The translations under genes were made by a program, and so were the position numbers. Of a DNA stretch of 64,000 nt, positions 39,655 to 50,300 are shown in pieces; the stretch's first letter is position 1, and each line of letters opens with the position of its first letter. The notes under the pieces were generated by a model. That model was given only the letters and a program-made list of their open reading frames with translations, was not told where the DNA came from and ran no database searches. Source of the stretch: Monocercomonoides exilis (Eukaryota > Preaxostyla > Oxymonadida > Polymastigidae); NCBI GenBank assembly GCA_001643675.2, contig LSRY02000011.1:496001-560000 (forward strand), written 5' to 3'.

Positions 39655-41568
39655 ATGTCAATTATCACTGCTTCACCAATTCCTTCAGTAAGTGTTACAT
39701 CATCTCCATCCAATATCGATTCCATAATAACTTCATCTTTTCCCTCAACACAGGCAACTTTTGCTGACACATCTCGAAAGACTCCTCAAAAACAACATTT
39801 GAAATTTACTTCTTCAGATAAGAAGTTAAGAAAAAGGGAAGTGTCTTTACCTCCACTTCATCAACATCCAGCATCACTATCATCATCTATTTCTACTTCT
39901 TCATCGACTCATGAAACTTTGCCTTTGGGGCATGCATCTTTTTCTTCGCGCAGTCTTCCTTATAATACTTCGAATTGGTTGTCTCAGACTGCTCCCGCAA
40001 GCCTTAGCGCTTTTTCTCCATTGCCAGTAACAGCTGTGAATTTTGGGCTGTCTTCAGTGAAATATTCAAATAAAAATCATTCAAAACGAACAATAGTTGA
40101 AATACAAAAAGAATTATCGCACGAACAATCAGAAAAATCATCGGGATTGAATCCGTCTTTTCCTGTTATAACGCCTTCGACTTTCCAGTCACCCACATTA
40201 ACGCGCCAGTTTATACCACATGCTGGATCAAAATCAATAAGACCAAATACTACCACTGGCTCTTTTAAATATCACTACTCTTATCCATCTCAAGCTTCTT
40301 CAACGCCTCCTATAATACCTTCTTCGACAAGTATCATACGAAGTGCAGGACCAGTAACAGCTACGAATTCTCCTCATTCACCACACAGCTCCATTCGTTA
40401 TGAAACATCTCACCAACACACTCAAAATCATCGAATCTATGAGCCACCAACAATGTTTTCAAAACCGCGCGCTTCACCCAAGATGACATCATCGTCATTG
40501 GACACACCTGGTACAGGAGTTAATGAAATTCAACCGAATCAAAATAACAGGTTTGTGCTGATGGAATTCGGCTCTTCGCCCAAAGATGCTCCCAAGGACA
40601 GTCCTTTGCACACGACCTACCAGGCAGGGCATCACAATCAAAGAAGGCTTTCATTGAAAAGTTCGTCTGACATGAGCCCGAACATGCTTCCTGTGCGCCC
40701 TGCTCCAGCTCGCTATTCAGTCGGAGCTCCTCCGTCCTCTCCCACCTCTTCCTTTGGCTCTGCTCAAACCAATCACTCACATTCTTCTTCAATCACTCAT
40801 TCCACGCAAAAGAGACAAGAAAAAACACTTCAACATGATCCACTTGCTTCCCCACAAAAAGCAGCTGACTCACTTTCATCATCATCTTCAGCAGCAGTGA
40901 CTTGTCCTTCACCTTCTTCTTCTCCCATTTCTTCTTCTTCTTCTTCTCCCACTTCTTCTTCATTACAGCCACCATCATTAAATGCTGCTGAGGCCTCAGC
41001 AACATTTTCTGCAGACGAAACATCCAATTCACAAACACAACATTCACAGCAACTGCCTTCACAGTCAAATACACAACTGTCATCTTCTCAAAATACCCCT
41101 CAAAAAGCGTCTGATTCTCAGTTGTTGGAATTTCCTGAGTGCTTGCCTGACAAAAGCAATGAAAGCAATGACAGACAAAATGTTAATGAATCAGAAGAAT
41201 GTGGTTGTGGTAGCGATGAAAAGATAATGATGTCACAACAAAGTCACGAAGCCTTAAACACTGAAGATAAGCAACTGCCCAATGAAGCATCTTATCCTTC
41301 TATTTCATCTACTGTTACTTCTGCTTCAGAACAGAGCATTGAACAATCAGCAGCACATGATGTTCCTCTTCCAACAGCATCTGCCTCTAATTCCTTTTCT
41401 GCAGCGTGCCCTTTGCTTCTGTCTTCATCTGCTGATGAAGGAAATTCAGTGAATACTTCGATCGAACAGCAGAATGATGGGACAGTGCTGGGTGTTGCAG
41501 AGAACATCGCTTTGCAAACAGAGCAAATGAGGCAAACGTTGGCGTTGCTTATGGAAGATAGCAATTGA
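39655..41568 (+). CDS. Ser/Pro/Thr-rich disordered protein, unrecognised
   Basis: About 637 residues from the ATG at 39655; the frame is open further upstream without another ATG, so a 5' exon may be missing. Composition is dominated by Ser, Thr, Pro and Gln, with SSSSS runs and many SP/TP dipeptides that look like proline-directed phosphorylation sites. A central patch, RFVLMEFGSSPKDAPKD and then RRLSLKSSSDMSP, is less repetitive. The last about 25 residues (NIALQTEQMRQTLALLME) could form a short helix. It starts 280 bp from RER1, head to head. No domain recognised. Confidence 0.65.
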   Translation: MSIITASPIPSVSVTSSPSNIDSIITSSFPSTQATFADTSRKTPQKQHLKFTSSDKKLRKREVSLPPLHQHPASLSSSISTSSSTHETLPLGHASFSSRSLPYNTSNWLSQTAPASLSAFSPLPVTAVNFGLSSVKYSNKNHSKRTIVEIQKELSHEQSEKSSGLNPSFPVITPSTFQSPTLTRQFIPHAGSKSIRPNTTTGSFKYHYSYPSQASSTPPIIPSSTSIIRSAGPVTATNSPHSPHSSIRYETSHQHTQNHRIYEPPTMFSKPRASPKMTSSSLDTPGTGVNEIQPNQNNRFVLMEFGSSPKDAPKDSPLHTTYQAGHHNQRRLSLKSSSDMSPNMLPVRPAPARYSVGAPPSSPTSSFGSAQTNHSHSSSITHSTQKRQEKTLQHDPLASPQKAADSLSSSSSAAVTCPSPSSSPISSSSSSPTSSSLQPPSLNAAEASATFSADETSNSQTQHSQQLPSQSNTQLSSSQNTPQKASDSQLLEFPECLPDKSNESNDRQNVNESEECGCGSDEKIMMSQQSHEALNTEDKQLPNEASYPSISSTVTSASEQSIEQSAAHDVPLPTASASNSFSAACPLLLSSSADEGNSVNTSIEQQNDGTVLGVAENIALQTEQMRQTLALLMEDSN

Positions 41569-42933
41569 TGATAGACTAATTCATCGTTGTTAGAAAATTT
41601 CTCATTTCATATTTTGTGCAAAAGCTATTTATATGTATATTAAAGTTTCCTATTGTATTGCTCATTGCTGGATAACTGACAAGTGATTGAAAGCTGCTAA
41701 GCATTTGACAATTTTTTTTTGAATTATTTGCATGATGATGAATCAGCCTAAACTTTGTGTGTATAAAAAGTTTTCTTCTTCTTTTTTAACTTAAAGTCTT
41801 ATCAATTATCTGTTTCACCAACCTGATTAAAACTCTTTCATTCAAAGTTTTCACTAATCTCAATTTCGCACTTCAAAATATTTGCTCTAATTTTTTAAAG
41901 TTCATTCATTTCTTTTCGATTTGCATTGAAGCGCTACACTTTTTTTCGTTTGTTTCCTTTTTAGTTACATTTATATGTACTTTTATTTAAATAACTTTTA
42001 AAGTTCATTTCGTTGATTTGCCTTTTTTGATGTTTCGTTTGTTTTTACTTTCATTCTTGAAAAATTATTCATTCACATGATTTTTGACTTTCTATGATGT
42101 ATTTGATTGCACGATCATCTGGTGTTAAATTGCTCACAAAAATTATTTGTCATTTTTGTCTGTTGCTATTGCTGTTGTTATTACTACTTTTATTGTTATT
42201 ATCACATGCACAATTCACAAAAAGAACATCTGCTCAATTGTTATTCCTCGTTCTGAACCGAATAAAATATTGAACTCACAAGATGATTTTCCATAAATGA
42301 AAAAAAAAATACTAAAACAAACACATAGTTTATTTTCCCATTGGTAATTATAAGTTGTGAATATCAAAAAAGTGCTTTCAATATGAAAACATAGTAGTGA
42401 ACGAAGAGAAAAATGCTCAAAAGCTTTTAAAACAAGATATATAAAGTGTGAAGTAATGTTCGATCAATTGATCGTTAACTCAGAAATTTCTTTTTTTAAA
42501 AACTGCTAGGAAGGAAAATAACGACATGCCTCAACAAAAATACTTAATCAAAGCAAATCAATAAACAAAATTAAAATTGTAATTCTTGAAATAAAACAGA
42601 AGATTTACAATATTTGAAGAAATATTTTCTAGTATAACAGCTGCAAAAAAACGAGCTTTCAAGACTTTTCAGTTCAAAATTAAAAAAAAAATAATTAGAA
42701 TAATTATAAAATAAGAATAAAAAAATAAATAATGAATAATCAAAAAATGAACAAGGATAACTGAAACAATGAGCAGATGAAAAACAAGATAAATACCATA
42801 AAACAAAGTGGGAAAGAAGAAACCATTTCAAAAGAAGAAACATTTGCAAACGTAAGATAATATATCAATCAAATAAAAAATATGTATAAATCCATCCCAC
42901 CTGAAATTAAAGTACAACTCTATTTTTCTTCTG
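41569..42933. other. 1.4-kb AT-rich intergenic region between convergent genes
   Basis: The stretch separates the stops of the Ser-rich gene (plus) and the zinc-finger gene (minus). It consists of T- and A-rich DNA; a 92-codon minus frame at 42571-42849 is Phe/Leu/Ser-rich and not credible. No RNA gene or repeat recognised. Confidence 0.6.
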
Positions 42934-45900
42934 TTATTCAGCTGCCTTTTTGTCAGCACGCTTCGTAATCTGATCCAAAATAGCTTGCGCAGCACTTGAC
43001 TTCGGCAAGGCTTTTAATAGCGTCTCTTTAGCCGGATCCTCCTTCCGCTTCTTGATTCTGCGGTGTGCTTGCTCCTCCTGCCGCTTCTGCACAAGCTCAG
43101 CAACATAGCTGTTTGCAGATGCTGCTCTTCTATACGGACTGATATGTTGAATGGGTTGTTCTGGTTGTATTGGCTGTGCTGGTTGTATAGGCTGTTCTGG
43201 CAACTCCGACTTCGCCTTGACGCTCGCCTTCTTTCTTTCCTTCTTTGTTTTCTTGAGGTATTTTTCCATCGGAGTTTCTTTCTTCTTTTCTCGCCAATCA
43301 CTTTTCTCTTCGACAGAAAACAAAGCGCGGTTAATCCGCTCGCCTTCTTTTGCCTCTTCTTCCAGAGACGACTCAAACGGAGAATAGCTGCTTATTTCTA
43401 TTGCTTGTGCAGTCAGGCTGTCCTTCTCTATCGCTTGCATCACATCAACACTGGGCTCACCTGAACCAACTTTCCGATTATTTGACACCTTTTCATCTTC
43501 ATTTGATCTTTTATCTAGAGCAATCGATTCATTTTCACTCTTTTTCCCCGCACCAAAAGAATTCCTTCTCGATATCTGCTTACCAGAAAGCTTCTCGCCT
43601 CCAGAAGAAACACCTGTCTGCATTTGTGATTCTTTTTGGCTTTCAGCTTTTTCGATTTTAGATTCAATGGATTTTATCATCTCTTTTTGTTCTGTTTGCA
43701 GAATTTTACTTTCATCTTTCATTTCAAGCTTCCCCGTGTCTTCTTTAATATCCACCGAATTCTCTTGGTTTGAAGAGCGAACAGACCGTTTTTGAGTTCT
43801 TGGCTGTTTTGGTTTCTTTTGTGCAATTTTACCTGAGCGTGTTTTAGTTGTTCTAATTGTTGGGCTGACTTCTTTGTGTTCTTTCGTCTCATCCGCCTTT
43901 TTCGGCTCCTCTGAATCTTTCTTATCCGTCTGGATGTTTTTCGGTTCATCGTTTTTCTCGTTCTTTTCAGATGCTGTTGTTTGACCTTTCATTTCTCCTT
44001 CAGCATTCACAAGCTGAATCATGTCGCGAACAGCCTTCGTCACAAAAGTCACTGCGTTGATAAGAGATTCAACCGTCGAGCTATCAAAAGCACCGAGTGA
44101 TGCTGGAGGCTCCATTGGCAGTCTATTGAATGAGGATGAAGATCGTTGTGTGTTCGGCGTCTGAAGATTGGAAGTGGAATTTTGTGAAGCATCAGAAGCA
44201 AAAGATGATTGTGAAGATGAAGAAGAAGATGGATCAGATGACGTGAGCAAAGAGGTAGAGGAAGAAGAACTTTGTAATGGTGATTTTGAAAAAGAAATAG
44301 AATTAGGAATTCGAAGAGAAATGGAAGAAGGCGAAGACTCTTGTTCAGCTAATTGCGAATGCGATGATGTGTCAGGCGAAGAGAATTGAGTTTTTGCAAG
44401 CGGAGAATTAGAGCTGGAAGGAGTTGCAGTGAAAGAAGATGGCTTAACCTGAACGTCTTTCAAATCTTGTTCAGAAGACATTTTTTGAGCAGATTCAAAT
44501 GGAGCACCAAGCAGATTGGGTGTTTTGATATCAGATAATTTTGGTGTTTGCGTCTGATTTGAAATTTTTTGTTCTTTCGACTGTAAATTTCTCATTCCTA
44601 GAATTTTCTCAAGGAATTTTTTCTTTTTTGGAAGAATGAAGTGAGGTGAGCTGGCAGATGAAGTGAATGGAGCTGAAGCAGATGAGGCAGAAGAGTCATC
44701 TGAAGTGCGAGTGAATGAGGATGTGACGTGTAGCAGAGGCTGAGTCTGTGAAGTGGAACAAGATGGTGATGAAGAAAGACCACGCTGAGAAGAAAAGAGA
44801 TTCTGCGAATATGAAGAGAAAGGGTTTTCAGAAGATGAAGTGTTTGACTGTTGAAGTGAAGAAGGGAAGAAAGAAGATATCGGCCGATGATCGCGCAGCT
44901 GCGAAGCAGAAGACTCAGGCAGTGAGTATGAAGAGAGGGTAAGTTTAGTTGCTTCTTCCGAAGGGACAGTAAACGGGTGTGTGAATTGCAGGCTTTTAAA
45001 GGAAGAAGCGGCAGACTGAGGATATGGCAAGCGGGAGAACTGCGAGCTTGGTGAGGGCTTCTGGAAGAACGGCGCCGTCAGAAGCGGCAGCAGCACGCGC
45101 GCGTCTGAAAAAGCCGGGTCCAGCAAGTGGAACTGGTCGATCCACGCCGCCGGGCGCGGGAAGAGCACGCGGCGCAGATCGGAGTCGCTCAGCTGCCGCC
45201 CAACTTCGCCCAGAAACTGCAGCTCCTGCGAGTCGGCGGAGCATTCGGCCTCAGACACGTCCCGAGAGTCGATATACTGCACCGCCCCGCTGTCGTACTT
45301 GCTGTCCCGCGCCTTCCGGTGCATGTTCCGCTCTTTTCGGAGAAACTTCTTCTTCTTCTTCGCAGACAGTGAATCGGATGCTTTGTTCCCTCCGCTCCGA
45401 GTGCTATATGAAGGCTCTGAAGTAGCAGCTGCCGCTGCTGCAGCCGCTTTCTCCATAAACTCCTTCTGCAAGCTCTGCAATGACGACAAACACTCCTGCT
45501 TTTTGTCCTCCTTCACGCTTATCCGCCCTTCGCTGCAGCTGACGATGCTTTTTGGGCTGCTGGCCGTGTTGTTAATGATGACACAGCTGTCGCTCTCTCC
45601 TTCTTCTTCACCTTCACCTTCGCCTTCTCCGTCACCTTCAATGTCGCCTTCAACTTCCCCCTCACCTTCACCGTCATCATCTTCATCACCGTCTCCCTCA
45701 TCCGCTGAGCTGTCCTTTTCTGCGCTGCTGTTAGCGTCCGATGAGTACTCGCTTTCAAGGCTGTCTTCCAACTCCGTTTCGGTAAGTTCTTCGCTTTTTC
45801 TTTTCCTCTTTTTCTTTTTCTTTTTCTTTTTTACCAATTCGTCAATGTCCGCATCGGCTTGCTTCAGCGCGTCTTTTCCTTTTTCTCTTCCTTCATTAAT

Positions 45901-46713
45901 TTTCGTGCTGTGATCACTTTTTCCGCTGTTTTCTCTCGATGCTTTTCCGGTGTTTTGCTTAGGTTTTTTCTTGTCTTTTGTTTTTTTTATGCGAACGTCA
46001 ATACCATGTGCAGCTCTCATATGTCGAGTGTATTTCACTCGAACATCGAAAGCCTTTTCACAATTTGGAACATCACAGCGAAATGGAAGTTCTCCGGTGT
46101 GTTGTGCAACATGTTCCATAAACTTCACTTTTGTGGGAAAGAACTGATTGCAACCTTCCCAGGTGCAGTGATACATGTTACTCCTTGAATGCGTTTTCAT
46201 GTGTTCCTCCAATTCCTTTTGCGTCGCGAATATTTTGTAGCATCTCATCTTCGGACATCTGAAAACATCATCTTTTTTTTCCATCTTTTGGGAAGAAATC
46301 CTCCTTGAAGACCTTAGAAACGGCAATGAAGGAGTAGTATTAGCATCTTTGTTTTCGTATGATTGTTTTCCATTTGTTTTTTCAGGATTTTTTTCTTCCA
46401 GTTGTTCATTAGATGAAAATCTTGTATTTTCTTTATAAAAAAAGGTACTTTGCGCAGAATTGCTGGCTGTTTTGATATCATTAGCATCCGATTCTTTGCC
46501 CACTGATTGCCTGTCATATGGCCTTTCAACTGAACCTGTCTGAAGCAAGCCATCATGCTCCGCTTTCTCAAAAGGCGAACTTATTTGCTCATCCTCCTTT
46601 AAGCCATCAGTGTCAAATCTTAATTGGGGTATTAAAATATCAGGTTTTTTCAAATTTTTTTTATTTTCATGTATTTCTTCCCCTATTATTTGCTCAATTT
46701 CTTGCTCAGTCAT
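42934..46713 (-). CDS. Three-finger C2H2 zinc-finger protein, 1,259 residues
   Basis: Single exon from the ATG at 46713 to TAA. Three adjacent TFIIIA-type zinc fingers lie near the N-terminus. Finger 1 has C153, C158, H171 and H175; finger 2 has C183, C188, H201 and H205, followed by the linker HTGELPF; finger 3 has C213, C218, H231 and H236. A basic run follows the fingers (KKTKDKKKPK and a later KKKKKKKKRKRK), suggesting nuclear location. An acidic Gly/Glu/Asp stretch spans about residues 338-372 and a poly-Ala about 420-430. Long Ser-rich and Lys/Glu-rich disordered segments come next, then a QPIQPAQPIQPEQ repeat near 1180. A sequence-specific DNA-binding regulator is the most likely role. 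A segment of unusually GC-rich codons lies at 45040-45320. Confidence 0.85.
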   Translation of the reverse strand: MTEQEIEQIIGEEIHENKKNLKKPDILIPQLRFDTDGLKEDEQISSPFEKAEHDGLLQTGSVERPYDRQSVGKESDANDIKTASNSAQSTFFYKENTRFSSNEQLEEKNPEKTNGKQSYENKDANTTPSLPFLRSSRRISSQKMEKKDDVFRCPKMRCYKIFATQKELEEHMKTHSRSNMYHCTWEGCNQFFPTKVKFMEHVAQHTGELPFRCDVPNCEKAFDVRVKYTRHMRAAHGIDVRIKKTKDKKKPKQNTGKASRENSGKSDHSTKINEGREKGKDALKQADADIDELVKKKKKKKKRKRKSEELTETELEDSLESEYSSDANSSAEKDSSADEGDGDEDDDGEGEGEVEGDIEGDGEGEGEGEEEGESDSCVIINNTASSPKSIVSCSEGRISVKEDKKQECLSSLQSLQKEFMEKAAAAAAAATSEPSYSTRSGGNKASDSLSAKKKKKFLRKERNMHRKARDSKYDSGAVQYIDSRDVSEAECSADSQELQFLGEVGRQLSDSDLRRVLFPRPAAWIDQFHLLDPAFSDARVLLPLLTAPFFQKPSPSSQFSRLPYPQSAASSFKSLQFTHPFTVPSEEATKLTLSSYSLPESSASQLRDHRPISSFFPSSLQQSNTSSSENPFSSYSQNLFSSQRGLSSSPSCSTSQTQPLLHVTSSFTRTSDDSSASSASAPFTSSASSPHFILPKKKKFLEKILGMRNLQSKEQKISNQTQTPKLSDIKTPNLLGAPFESAQKMSSEQDLKDVQVKPSSFTATPSSSNSPLAKTQFSSPDTSSHSQLAEQESSPSSISLRIPNSISFSKSPLQSSSSSTSLLTSSDPSSSSSSQSSFASDASQNSTSNLQTPNTQRSSSSFNRLPMEPPASLGAFDSSTVESLINAVTFVTKAVRDMIQLVNAEGEMKGQTTASEKNEKNDEPKNIQTDKKDSEEPKKADETKEHKEVSPTIRTTKTRSGKIAQKKPKQPRTQKRSVRSSNQENSVDIKEDTGKLEMKDESKILQTEQKEMIKSIESKIEKAESQKESQMQTGVSSGGEKLSGKQISRRNSFGAGKKSENESIALDKRSNEDEKVSNNRKVGSGEPSVDVMQAIEKDSLTAQAIEISSYSPFESSLEEEAKEGERINRALFSVEEKSDWREKKKETPMEKYLKKTKKERKKASVKAKSELPEQPIQPAQPIQPEQPIQHISPYRRAASANSYVAELVQKRQEEQAHRRIKKRKEDPAKETLLKALPKSSAAQAILDQITKRADKKAAE

Positions 46714-47385
46714 TTAAACCCAATCTCTTTGAAGAAAGATCTTAATATGCCGTGTGATGGGCGGGATCACAAGTGATTGAAGTCAAACGGACTCTGAAGT
46801 TGTTTTTTTAACATATCACCTTATGGAGATGCTTTATTTCAGATTCATAAAAACAAAAAGAATGTAATTATTACGAACAATTGTAACAATCACATGAGAA
46901 ACGGTTTTGACATGGAATGTCAAAATCATGTTTTTTTGTTTATTTTTGAGAATCACTAAAATTTGGATATTTTCTATATTTTGTTCAATTAATAGTTGAA
47001 TTTGCTATTAATATTCAATAATTATTTCAAAAAAATTTTCTGAAGAATTTTTCTTCAAATAAATGGCTTTCAAAGAATATTTGTTCGTAAAAATATATGT
47101 AAAGAAATATTAATACAATTTTCGATTTCGATAATGTTGAAGAATTGGATATTTGATAAACTGAGAAAAAGAATCCAATCATGTTGCCATTATAATATAA
47201 TTTTTGTTTAAAATTTTTAAAACTGATTTTTGTTGCAAACATTTCTGACAAATCGAAATTTTTATTGGTTATTTGTCAATAAATTAATATACCTATTTGA
47301 CAGAATTTTTTATGTTAAAAAAAGGAGATATTATAAGCAATAACTGAATTTTCATCATTGTTCACTTTTTGAAAAGCAAAGCAAA
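46714..47385. promoter_or_regulatory. Divergent intergenic region, 672 bp
   Basis: It separates the starts of the zinc-finger gene (minus) and the large disordered-protein gene (plus), so it should carry both promoters. It is AT-rich throughout except for a short GC-richer patch at about 46747-46795. A minus-strand frame at 47027-47251 is not credible. No defined element recognised. Confidence 0.4.
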
Positions 47386-50300
47386 ATGGAAGGAACAAAG
47401 CATTCTTCAATACCTTGTAAGTTTACATTAGCACAAAAGAAATTTCATGGCAGAAAAAAACAAATTGTTCCCGAACTTATGATTCCAATTTCTTCAAAAT
47501 CAATGTCTTTGCAGCCTCATAATAAAGAAAACTGCATTTCACCAAGACAAACCGATTGTGAACTTCAAAGAAAAAGCGTATCACCTGTACTATTGCAAAG
47601 AAAAAATCAATCACGATCTGTTCTAGAAAATAATTATTCAAATAGATATTTTTCTCCTATACGACCGTCATATTTTCAATTTCAAGACAAGTTACCGCAA
47701 ACAGATCTTCCTGGCAATAAATTTAAAAATAACGTTCCAAATTTATCCTTGTTATCAACCGAAAAAGAGAATATAAGCTCCATGATATTAAGCAAGCAAA
47801 GTTTTTCAGATTTGTGCGCGAAACAAGACATAACAGACAACAAGGAATACAATTCATTTCAAAATGAAGAATTATTGTGTTGCACTCCAAAAAGTTTTTG
47901 TGATTTTCCTTTTGTGGATTTATTTCAAACACACCAATTGTCGCAGGAGCCAAAATTTTCCGCTTTTACGGAAGACCCCGAAGAAAATCGTGTTATGAAT
48001 AACATTTTGTCATCATCGATTCGTGTAATGCCGCAGTTAAATACAATTGGTTCATTAAATTACAACGAAAAAGAATATTTAACAGAAAGATATTTTTCTG
48101 ATGAAAGAATATCTGACCTTCTTGATGCCTCTCCATATAAATCAGATCACAACGAAATAAAGCCAAAAGAGGAAGATTCATTAATTAGTGACAACGAGTC
48201 AGGCAAAGAAGTAAAATCGCAATCATTCACATATTCAGATGAAGATCATGAGTGCAATGCCAGTGAACTTTTTTCAAAAAAAGTCGTATATGAAGCTTCT
48301 GCAAATGATGAAATGTTTCGAAAAAGTCAAAGAGACATAGAAATTGAGTCAAAAACAGAAAATGACGAAAAAACAATAGAAAAATCAACTGAAGATAGAA
48401 AGAGAATGATTGAATCAATTAAAAACGATTGGAAACTCCGAAAAACACAAGAATTATTCGCAAACCAAATGAAAAAAAGGATTGCAAAGCAAAAAGATCA
48501 GCAAATGCAGCTTAGCACAGAGAGGAGAATGGAAAGAGAACGGATGGCACAGTTAAAGGAAATAGAATCGCAGAGACTGAACGAAATGTCACTTCAGAAA
48601 TGGAGAGGTCTGCTGAAAATAGGAGAAAAAGGAGAGAAGAAAGGAAGGAGAAGGAGAAGGGGCAGACGGATATTCAACAAGGAAGGAGAGGAAGATGATT
48701 TTTATGAAGAGGATGATGAAATTGAAGAGAGTGAAGACTCAGACAAAGACAAGAAAGAGACCAAAGAAGAGAAAAACGATGCATCAAAAAAGAATAGTAC
48801 GCTCTTTGCGGATGAATCAATAGCAACGCTGCTGACACATTCCCTAATTACTCCCTTGTCATCTACAACGCCTTTGCCCCAGTCGCCTCTGCCGTGTCCT
48901 CTCACTCCACCTGCAATCTCAGGAACTCAAATGTTATTTTCTTATGGAGCAAGTCGGATAACAACACCGAATAAAAGAGAACAAGGTTCAAAAGTTAGAA
49001 ACTCTCCTTCAACTTGTGCTGCCAATCCAAACTCAAATTCAACTTCTTTAACAGATCGCACTCCAAAATCGGCAAGAGCAATTAATAAAAGTGAAGGGCA
49101 AGTTCATCATTATCCAATTTCTGCGTTTCAAACGGATGAAGCAGAAGGATTCGTTTTTCAGAAGATTGCTTCCGATTCTAATTCAACCAGAACTCCTACA
49201 CCCGGTGACGATTCTTCAAAGGCTGATGTGCTTAATACGCCCCGGCGCAGCTCATCTCCTTTCACATTCAGATTGAGCCACCAGAGTCCCATTGACTGTT
49301 CAGGTGATCGCACTTCTCATTTGTCTTCTTCTTCAACATCTTCTTCTTCTTCTAATTCAAACATTACTGATTCATTGCCAATTCGACAGTCATTTGCTTT
49401 ATCTCAAAACATCAAATCATTATCTCCTTATTCTTCTGAGAGTCTCGAAAATGATTCATTCAAAAGTCACTCGATCGAATCCATTCCGAAATTGTCTGCT
49501 TTGACAGAATGGCAAAGACCTGTGGACAGCTTTCCTTCTCAGAGAGGATTTGCAACAGCCTCAACAAGCAGAAGGAACTTCAGCAACTTTCACGTACCGT
49601 GGAGAATTAAAGAGCCACGAAGGGACATTTTGTGGCAACTGGAAACAGAACGGAAAAGGAAAGAAGAAAGAAAAGAGATGAAATGCAGAATGAATGGGAG
49701 TTTTGGCAGAGTAACATCTGATTCAAATGGCTGTGGAAGTGCAGCTGATAGCACTTTTGAACTACACAAGGAAAATGCGGATGGGTTTTCTGAACTTAAA
49801 AACGATAAAAATGGGGACTTGATTTCTCAAATGAAAGGAGGAAAAGAGGGAGGGCTGTCAGAATCTTCTGTTAGTCCTTCTTCTCCGTCTGTCTCCATGC
49901 GCAATTCTTCGTTTCTTTCACCAAATTCATTAAACAATTCACTTTCGCCAAGTCAAAGTGTTGGCTCTTCACGCCAAAGCCCAAGAAGTCCCACTTCGAG
50001 TTATGTGGAGCGCATCAAGTCTGCATACATTCAGTCCAGCTGGCCTTTTTCCTCAACATCGCCAGCTCATATGCCTTTCTCAATCTTTCCAGAATCTTCT
50101 CTTTCCTCAAACTATCCTTCTATTTCTTCACCAAGGTCACCCACATCTTCGCTATCTTCAACACATTCTCCTATACGTTATTCATCTTCTCCTTCACATG
50201 CGCTTCGTTCTCCTTTTTCTCGTCGCCGTTTTCAAATACCTCGCTCACCCAAAGATTTGCCTTACTTGCAGAATTGCTTCCCAGAGCAGACGGACGTTAG

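Noticed and set aside
45024-45425. GC-rich plus-strand frame of 133 codons rich in Ala/Arg
   Set aside because: It is antisense to the zinc-finger gene's GC-rich segment, where stops are rare by composition. No independent support.
46747-46797. Short GC-richer patch with GTGATGG and CTGA, suggestive of C/D snoRNA boxes
   Set aside because: The box spacing (about 40 nt) is short, box C is imperfect and no terminal stem is evident. Too weak to annotate.
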